Below are positions 57,121 to 64,000 of a DNA stretch of 64,000 nt, piece after piece. The number at the start of each line of letters is the position of its first letter. The first letter of the stretch is position 1. The position numbers and the translations under genes were made by a program. The stretch lies in contig CANTUZ010000025.1 of the NCBI GenBank assembly GCA_947846985.1, forward strand, positions 13,824,100-13,888,099. The letters are read 5' to 3'. This DNA is from Fratercula arctica (Eukaryota; Chordata; Aves; Charadriiformes; Alcidae). Under the pieces are notes generated by a model. The model did not search any database and was not told where the DNA came from. It saw only the letters and a list, made by a program, of their open reading frames with translations.

Positions 57121-57525
57121 ATGACTCAACTGCTCGTGTGGACTCCTGATATAAGATGTCCAGAGTGTGGTGAATGCGAAACTTGGGTTGCCTGTCATTG
57201 TCCGGACTGTGGGTTTCAGTGGTATCGAAGTGCCAGCTTAGCTGGGTTGAGGTGTGAGCGTTGCTTTGTTAAAAGGCAAAGGGTCAAGTTTGCTTTATTG
57301 AAAATTTTACTGGTAACGGGTCATGAAGTAATAAATTCAGCCAGATACTGGCGATACGAAAGACAGTGTAGCCAAGAAACGTTCCTAGAACAAGAAAACA
57401 TTCCTTTGTCAGAAATTCGTTGTAGTCAGGGCCTTTTTGTACCTAGAGGGTGGATAGTAAAGAAAGAAAAGTGGGATAAAGTTGTGTGTTGCTGTATGAA
57501 AAGATACGCATGGAAAAGGAAGTAA
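57121..57525 (+). CDS. Cysteine-rich open frame between pol and env (134 codons)
   Basis: Starts 22 bases after the integrase stop and has no internal stop, in a provirus whose neighbours are broken. Cysteine pairs at residues 13/16, 27/30 and 45/48 (CPEC, CPDCG, CERC) look like zinc knuckles of a zinc-ribbon or rubredoxin-like fold, followed by basic KRQRVK (51-56). The C-terminal half is Glu/Lys-rich, with CCC near residues 124-126 and a basic end. No signal peptide and no clear membrane segment. No known retroviral accessory family is recognised. It could be an accessory protein, an unusual env leader or a captured host fragment. Confidence 0.55.
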   Translation: MTQLLVWTPDIRCPECGECETWVACHCPDCGFQWYRSASLAGLRCERCFVKRQRVKFALLKILLVTGHEVINSARYWRYERQCSQETFLEQENIPLSEIRCSQGLFVPRGWIVKKEKWDKVVCCCMKRYAWKRK

Positions 57526-57595
57526 CTTAACTGAAAGGGCCGTTATAGTTTTAGAACAGTGAATTTATTTAGCAACGTGCGCTGGTTGTTGACGT

Positions 57596-58875
57596 TTGTA
57601 CTGTGTCCTGACCCCTGTAACCTTTTCTGTTTTTCTTGGTAATGCATTTATAGCCTTGGTTCAAAAAGCTGTGAGTGTTACTAATCTTACTTCTTGCTGG
57701 GTTTGTGGTACTGCCAATCAATTTCACAGCCCAATTATTGGAGTTCCAATTGTCAATTGGTCCAAATATGACCCATATAGTTTGCTCAACACCAGTTATC
57801 AATGTAAGAACCTGTCCAGTCCCTTACAAGATCATCCTTTTCTTTTACAGACGATTAATGATACTGTTCTCTTTATCAATTACACAAAAGGCAGTCCTGC
57901 AGTATCATGGAATGCCGCGAATGCACCTGATTTTGGAATGCTTAATGTATCCTATGGTAACTGGATCCCCATTCAACTAAAGTATGGTCCTTATGATCCC
58001 ATAAAACAAGGTCCCAGTAACAGAACTAACGGTGTTGAAGAGAGTAGATGGTCAGATTTTCTTTACAGACTAACTGCAGTAAACCGCTCTTTTGCTATTA
58101 ATGTCACTTGTGACTTGCCAGCAGGGCTCTGGTGGCTATGCGGTGATCAGCGTGTGAGAAAGCAACTACCAGGGAATTGGACTGGTCACTGTACTCTTGG
58201 CATGTTGGTTCCGGACTTGCAAGTTATTAATCATACTGACTTACATGGCATTGTTCGTGGCGTTTAGACACTGTCCCGACGCCTACAAGGAGTTAATAAT
58301 CCTTTAATCCGATACAATACAGGTTATCATAGTTTTGTTCATGCCTTACTCCCCTCACTAGGCATCGCGCACTTGGAGAAAGCGATAGTTAACATTTCTA
58401 CAGAAATGGAAAGCATTGCTAATGCAACCGCTGACGCTATCCTCAGAATGCAGACCGAAATTCAGTCATTGAAAGAAATTGTTTGGCAAAACCGCGAGGT
58501 ACTAGATATTCTTACTGCTCATGCAGGCGGGGTGTGTACTCTTATTAATACTGCTGTGCTTATGTAGATGAATTAGGTCACGTGCTTCAAGATGTACAAA
58601 AAATATGGGAACACGCTAAAATTCTTCATACTGTTTCTGCTGATAATACATCTTGGTTTGATGCACTATTTGCTTCATGGGGAATTACAGGATGGCTAGC
58701 CTCTTTGATTAAGACAGCCTTGATTGTACTGCTCGTGGTATTTGTAATATTGCTTACTGTACCCTGCTTATTTCGCTGTTTGCAAAACGCATTAGAAAGA
58801 ATGGTGCGAAGAGTATGGTTTAATCAGGTACCACTTCAGAATGTGTATTTTGCTGATTTTTCAGTTTTTAAATAA
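57596..58875 (+). pseudogene. env: Provirus L env, broken
   Basis: Surface part 57596-58267 is open: a hydrophobic leader (LTPVTFSVFLGNAFIAL), a CWVC motif, several N-x-S/T glycosylation sites and cysteine-rich CDLPAGLWWLCGDQ. A stop at 58265 interrupts it. The TM part carries a heptad region (IVNISTEMESIANATADAIL) and CTLIN, where the frame shifts near 58550 and a stop follows. The anchor (WLASLIKTALIVLLVVFVIL) and basic tail are in the frame ending 58875. At least two lesions. Gamma-type env layout, shared with provirus K. Confidence 0.85.
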
Positions 58876-59058
58876 AGAAAAAGGGGGAATCCCATAGGTA
58901 TGACACTTCAAGAGCGATTGGATAAAGCAACTTATGTTTTAAATTTTCTAAACATGTCATCTTTGTCATCCAATGCTGTATTTTAGGCTGCTTAGAGAAA
59001 ATAGTGCAAAAAATGATTAATCAAGCTTTTGTTGCAGAAAAAATAAAAAAGGGGGAAT
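58876..59058 (+). other. Extra segment between two purine tracts; L polypurine tract
   Basis: 58876-58892 (AAGAAAAAGGGGGAAT) looks like the PPT that ends provirus K. It is followed by codons resembling an integrase C-terminus (LQERLDKATYVLNFLN), then a short tail-like remnant, then the real PPT (AAAAAAGGGGGAAT, 59045-59058). Confidence 0.7.
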
Positions 59059-59480
59059 TGTGGAGATAGAGAGTAGCATAGGGAATCTGTTTGGCCTTGA
59101 TGAGACAAAGCTGTACCCGTGAGAGGCGCCTTGAGAGAAAAGTTAAGCAAGTGCCAGGAGATATCAGCAAGGAAAGGAATGTGAAAAGCAAAGCTGCTGC
59201 TCTGTGTGAACAGTCAGAGACGACCAGTTAGAAGACACTGAGAAGCGCGTGGCAATCAACCTTCAACCTATCAGCAGGATGCTGCCTGCACATGGACAGC
59301 TCGTGAAGATAGCATGCAGCCAATCAATAGGAGTTAGAGCGCGTGAACAGAAAGCATAATACTATAAATACTATAAATGTAACACTTAGGCTGAATAAAG
59401 TTGGAATTGACTTGCATCATATTGGTGTGTTCGTCTTTCCCGTTGCCCGCACGACTCAGAGTCGACTTAGAGACCTGGCA
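59059..59480 (+). mobile_element. Provirus L 3' LTR
   Basis: 422 bp, same ends as 51620-52024. Longer mainly by a duplicated ACTATAAAT (TATA-box) unit and a few inserted bases (GTCAG, CTTAG). Followed by AGCTTT. Confidence 0.93.
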
Positions 59481-59486
59481 AGCTTT

Positions 59487-59504
59487 AATATATCAAACCT
59501 TACT
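59487..59504 (-). mobile_element. LTR family G, right end
   Basis: AATATATCAAACCTTACTTCA end region, completing the LTR begun at 51018. Confidence 0.7.
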
Positions 59505-60066
59505 TCACTGTCAGGGAGACCCTCCCGTTGAGTCACGAGGCTCAGAAAGGACCCCCGTGCTTTCTAAACTCCTTCTCAGAGAGGAGTCTAGGTGCAGCTG
59601 GATCCAATCCTAGTCCCAGACTTGGTCAACGGTTTATGTCTAAAGGATTATATATGCACAATCAATCCTTTACATCACTTAGCTAAGATTTCAAAGTTTA
59701 GCATGCTATTAGTCACTTACCGAGAATCTGTTGCGGCAAGGAATCTCTCAACCTTGAGGAGTAGAACCTTAAGCGAGCGTCCCCACTCAAGGGGAGATCC
59801 TGTCGTGCAGCCTGCTGCCATGCAGGAGAGCTCAAAGGGCTCTTGGGCTGTCCACTATTTATGGAGTAAGATAATTGACCTATAGCCATATTTGCATGGG
59901 AACAAAATATCTAGGTCCCCAGTCCAGACAGTGCTTTGGCTGTGTTGCCAGCCATCCCCCAAAGTCTAAGTGCAACTCATCACAACTCCCACTGATGGTT
60001 ATGGCTTGAGCAGGAGCCGGAGCCGGAGGCAGGGTGGGGAAGGGAAGGGGGGAGCACACCGCCATA
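59505..60066 (-). mobile_element. LTR family A, second copy, right part
   Basis: Matches 6510-7146 (CTCCCGTTGAGTCACGAGGC, ATTGACCTATAG) and ends GGAGCACACCGCCATA. The U3 part differs from the first copy from about 59900 onward. Confidence 0.82.
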
Positions 60067-60135
60067 ACCTGAGAGGACTGGCTGTGTGAGAGGTGACTGG
60101 CAAGTGAATGTAGCCCCTGATGAAATGCCATACAA

Positions 60136-60436
60136 ATGACCTATGCTGAGGAAGTTTGTGCAGAGTGCACCATCAATGTATTCCCACACATTGTCAACAA
60201 TGATCTGTGGAGGATCTGATGCTGATACTGCAACTGTAAATGAAGTGGCTAACAAAGTACGACAGTATGAAGACAGTCTCTCGTCCCCTCGCTGTGGCAG
60301 CCATGGAATAACTGGCTGAGAAAACCGAGAAAATGATTGAGAAAATAACCAAGAGAATGGCTGAACAAAATGAAAAAATGACTGAGAAAATGGCTAAGAA
60401 AAATGAGAAACTGTTTGATAAACTGTCCGGGATGGA
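60136..60436 (+). pseudogene. ERV-L gag fragment
   Basis: Reads LRKFVQSAPSMYSHTLST and VANKVRQYEDSLSSP, the block seen at 26140 and 34660. A stop follows, then a repetitive Lys/Glu/Met-rich coil (EKMTEKMAKKNEKLFDKLSG). Confidence 0.72.
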
Positions 60437-60608
60437 CAAGATTTATAGTCATATTCCCATGGGAACAAAATATCTCAGTCCCCAGTCCAGACAGTGGATT
60501 TGACTGTGTTGCCAGCCATCCCCCAAAGTCCAGGTGCTACTCATCACAACTCCTGCTGATGGTTATGGCTTGAGCCGGAGCCGGGGGCGGGGAGAGCATA
60601 TCGCCACA
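60437..60608 (-). mobile_element. LTR family A, third partial copy
   Basis: 172 bp U3 piece closely matching 59880-60066 and ending ATATCGCCACA. Next to it, an env remnant of another ERV begins. Confidence 0.72.
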
Positions 60609-61790
60609 TCTGCTCTATATATGTTTTACAGGTTATAAAGAACCATCGTGGGGCTTATGTTTTCGATTGTTAAGTGGGTTATTCCTTGCATTGCTTCTCT
60701 GATTTTTATTATTCTTGTACTTTACTAGGGAAAGATGGTGTGGGAGAAATTTGTATTCTTACTTAGTGTATGTATAATCTTGTCTCAGTCAATTGTAAAT
60801 TTGAATCATAGTTTGGCATGGGAGTCGATACAAAGGTTTATGCATATTTGGAACCATACGGACTAGAAGATGTGTATCACCCTCCCCAGTTCTGCACCAG
60901 AAGGGTCCAAATTTACAATGATTAGTCTAAATCTTACAAAAATATTGAAAATAAATTGTCCCCTTTTTCTTGACCAGAAGGAGGGCCAACCATGGAAAAG
61001 TAACAGGGTGTGGATTTTAACACCCAAGGGCTTTTTTATCAACTTCCGAGCAATTCTATTTGAGAATATTTATGGAACCAAATTTGATATCAGTCCTTAA
61101 CCAATAGTTCTAGTAAATTGTATTCCCAGTTAAATATGTCTTAGATATGCTTTTCGAGAATTAAATGCACAGGTCCAACAAGTCTCCAAGATGACGCGCC
61201 AAAACCAATTAGCATTGAACATGCTGTTGCTTAATGAACAAGGAGTGTATGGCATGCTAAATCTGACTGAAGGAGAATGCTGTATTACCATCCACAATGC
61301 CACTACCTCCATAGAAGCAGCCCGTGCAAGGATGAAGTCGCAGATAAAACTGGATAAATGTTCCAATCGCTCCAATCAAAGGACTGGTTCGATGGATTGA
61401 GTCCTGGATCATGGATCTCTTCTCTTTTGAAATCTTTGGGACTCACAGGGTGGGGAAAGTAGCTAGCACAAATTGGAATTGCGTTGTTAATCGGATTTAT
61501 ATTCTTAATGGTAGGGATTGCTATGATGCGATGTATAATTACCCGTTTGTTCTCTTTCCTCCTACCATCCGCTCTCGTGGACATGTTCCATCTTGGAATC
61601 CTTAGGAGTGATGGGGTGGGGAAAATGGCTTGTAAATATCACCCTTATGATAGTGTGATTCAATGCTAGGCCTTACAGCAGTTATATGTATGATCTCTCT
61701 CTTTCTGTCTTCTCTTTCCTCTGCACCTATACACTATGTTCAGATCACAATGATCCAAGAAAATCTTGGAGTATTTGAGCCATGGGGTGG
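60609..61790 (+). pseudogene. ERV family H env (TM) remnant
   Basis: Broken env. 61140-61400 carries the TM core: a heptad block, [20 protein letters not shown] then GECC and [15 protein letters not shown]. The first cysteine expected in the CX6CC motif is Tyr here. A stop at 61398 and a frameshift precede the membrane anchor (IGFIFLMVGIAMMRC, 61487-61540). A GGGGTGG purine tract at 61783-61790 precedes LTR H. The upstream 500 bases have no intact frame. Confidence 0.75.
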
Positions 61791-63153
61791 TGTAAGAGAC
61801 AGCCTGTAAATTCCCTGATGAGGGGAAGAAGGTCCTCCAAGCCTTCAATGGAATGCCTCAAACACTCACAAGGAAATAAATAATGCAGGCCTGGCCTTCA
61901 AAGAACTGATAAGGCTAACACTTCTGGCACCTGAAAACGTGGGAGAACTGTCTTGTGAAGACAAGATAGTTCTGCCACTTGTGTGGTGAGCTTGCTAGTT
62001 CTCTGTTCTCAAGGCCATCGTGTCCAATAAGTGACCTTTGCTTCATTATCTGTGAAATGCATATGAAAGCGCACACCCCTGCATACGCTAATGAAGATTA
62101 TAGAGATCATGCTAAACATGTATGACTATGGCACTCGTCCCCCCACCCAAATCATGCTGCACATCACCTGGGAGAAGGGAGAAACCTGAGACGAGGCTGT
62201 CCTCAGCAAGGGAGGTGGACCATGCTAATTCAGCAAACATAAAAGGGGAAAATAAGTGACCCTATAAGGAGAAACAAAGAAGATTGTGCCTGGGAAGATT
62301 TTTCCAAGAAAGAAGAAGATTATGCCTGGGAAGATTCCCTGAAAAAGATGCTGGAACCAGGACCAGTGATCTCTTTATCTCTGTCTTTTTCTCTATCTTT
62401 TCCTTTCTCTATCCCTCGGTTTCTGCTTTCTCTTAGAATTGTTAAGTAATGGTTAGAGTTGTTAAGTAACGGTTAGAGTTGTTAAGTAACAACCTTAAGT
62501 ACCACTTGCCATAGGTTGTTGTATACCTGTTGTTAAGTAACACAATGCATACCTCACCGCTTGCCATAATTTGTCATATACCTAACTGATTACCGTGAAC
62601 TTGTTAAGATCTATAATAATCATCTTGGGAAACTAATAAATGTTTGTATACGGACATTGAGATTTATCTCACCTTAGTCCATGCAGTTGGGGATTTACGA
62701 ATCTGAAGTTACTTCACAGAATCACAGAATCACAGAATGATAGGGGTTGGAAGGGACCTCTGGAGATCATCTAGTCCAACCCCCCTGCCACAGCAGGGTC
62801 ACCTAGAGCAGGTTGCACAGGAACACGTCCAGGCAGGTTTTGAATGTCTCCAGAGATGGAGACTCCACCACCTCTCTGGGCAGCCTGTTCCAGTGCTCTG
62901 CCACCCTCAAAGTGAAGAAGTGCCTCCTCATGTTTAGGAGGAACTTCCTATGTTCAAGTTTGTGCCCGTTACCTCTTGTCCTGTCACTGGGCATCACTGA
63001 AAAGAGCCTGGTCCCATCCTCCTGACACCCACCCTTTAAGTATTTATAAGCATTGATAAGATCCCCCCTCAGTCGTCTTTTTTCCAGACTGAAGAGACCC
63101 AAGTCCCTCAGCCTTTCACTTACCCCCCTCTTTCCTGAGAGTGGGACGTGACA
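61791..63153 (+). mobile_element. LTR family H, 3' LTR interrupted by CR1
   Basis: 61791-62714 plus 63122-63153 match the solo LTR at 27576-28514. Removing the CR1 leaves about 956 bp. It contains a short GTTAAGTAAC(G/A)GTTAGAGTT tandem repeat near 62443-62492 not expanded in the other copy. It interrupts CR1 ORF1 on its right. Confidence 0.88.
62715..63117 (-). mobile_element. CR1 LINE 3' end inserted in LTR H
   Basis: 403 bp antisense CR1 with (CACAGAAT)n tail and coding remnant ([22 protein letters not shown]), flanked by ACTT (62711-62714 and 63118-63121). Nearly identical to the younger CR1 copies. Confidence 0.9.
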
Positions 63154-63620
63154 CCTTACCAACCATCCCAAGGCCCTGAAGTCTCTTTTTATTGCCCTTG
63201 GACTATGCGTTGCAGCTTCATTGCCACCTACATGGAAGAGCAGTAATGGGTAATAGTCCAAGGGCCGTACCAGGCTAGGAAGCTTCCTAGTGATGTCCCT
63301 AACCCAGGCCCCAGGGAGGCAGCAGACTTCCTTAAGAGGAGGGTCTTTCCGGCATATTGGACCCTCTGTTCCCCTCAGAAGGGAGTTGCCTACAACTATA
63401 ACCCATCTTTTTTTCCTCATGGAGGTGGTTGTGATACAGGGTGGGGGGGTATGTGTGTGTGTAGGCCTTTCTGACCTCGTCAACACCTCTGGTGAAGATG
63501 GACTGTCATCCACATCATCCATTGACTGGCCTTCCACATCCAGAGCCTCACACCTATTGTACAGAGGCACCTGTGAAGGCGAGGTGGGCAAGGAGAGGGT
63601 TCACCTGCTGCCTCAAGTGT
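63154..63620 (-). mobile_element. CR1 LINE ORF1 fragment (esterase domain)
   Basis: Minus-strand ORF1 with [20 protein letters not shown] (GDS motif changed to GNS) and [17 protein letters not shown]. It ends at 63154 where LTR H begins. The 262-codon frame to 62803 is a chance fusion of ORF1, LTR and the other CR1. Confidence 0.82.
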
Positions 63621-64000
63621 GGACTTGCCTCCATAACCCTAACTCCCTAACTGGGAGCCCCATGGGGAGAGAGAAACCTGTGCATGGTTGGGAAAAGGAG
63701 CAGGATAAAGTATTTGATCAAGATGTGGTTTTAAAATGAAAAGTAAATGGAATTTCATGCCATGGTATGTAAAGAGGAAATGTGCAAAGAGTTTGAAAAG
63801 GGGTAAAAACTAAAATCTGTGGAGGCTGAAGGTCTTGCTGTCTGCTCACTGCAGCAGCCCTGTGGCAGCAGCTGGGACACAGCCTGTGCTTGGGTTACAT
63901 CTCAGCCACTGGCTGCTGGAGAGGAAAGAGTCATGTTTTATGTGCTTGGGGGGTGTTTCACAAATGGTAGTGACCTGTCATGACTTGGTGCATTTTGGTA
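63621..64000. other. Unassigned, possibly CR1 ORF1 start
   Basis: The first ~100 bases may continue CR1 ORF1 on the minus strand. The rest shows nothing recognisable. Confidence 0.35.

Noticed and set aside
62803..63591. 262-codon minus-strand frame as one protein
   Set aside because: It runs through CR1 ORF1, the end of LTR H and a second CR1; a chance fusion across three elements.

Overview
The window is bird DNA. Every CR1 LINE copy has the avian type of 3' end, with runs of an 8-bp ATTCTGTG/ATTCTATG tail. Several endogenous retrovirus (ERV) families, mostly class III (ERV-L) and class II, make up well over half of the sequence. No bacterial-style gene organisation is present.

The only cellular gene I recognise is a decayed, plus-strand copy of the 3' half of FYB1 (ADAP/SLAP-130). 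Seven short exons between 10007 and 26773 keep their splice signals, and several keep reading phase across introns. The gene carries stop codons, frameshifts and at least one missing exon. An ERV-L provirus sits inside its last coding exon. The human FYB1 region (5p13) corresponds to the avian Z chromosome, so this mix of a dead Z-type gene and dense ERVs suggests the W chromosome. That placement is an inference.

Layout. 1-1107: ERV-L pol fragment. 1318-5476: CR1 copies, one nested in another and one with an inverted 3' part. 6345-8812: two solo LTRs. 10007-26773: FYB1 remnant, interrupted by CR1 ORF1/ORF2 pieces, an ERV-L 5' end, a solo LTR and the ERV-L provirus 22768-26755. 27576-31682: two solo LTRs in otherwise featureless sequence. 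32186-37524: a 5' LTR, a tandem primer-binding-site-like array, and ERV-L gag-pro-pol, cut at its 3' end by CR1 ORF2 (37525-39211). 40453-47459: a complete class II provirus ('K'; Lys-type PBS, intact gag, dUTPase-protease, broken pol and env, 6-bp TSD) sitting in remnants of another ERV ('E'). 48232-51017: an E LTR and a minus-strand gag with its LTR ('A'). 51620-59480: a mosaic provirus ('L'; Trp-type PBS, 6-bp TSD) inside a solo LTR ('G'), itself inside LTR A, a three-level nest. 60067-63620: ERV-L gag, env TM and LTR 'H' remnants, plus CR1.

The most unusual items are the FYB1 remnant, the roughly 29/30-bp PBS-like array at 32828-33062, membrane-type open frames upstream of gag in two ERV-L copies, an intact 134-codon cysteine-rich open frame between pol and env of provirus L, and mosaic junctions in L at purine tracts that resemble polypurine tracts. 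All family names come from motif recognition, without database searches.
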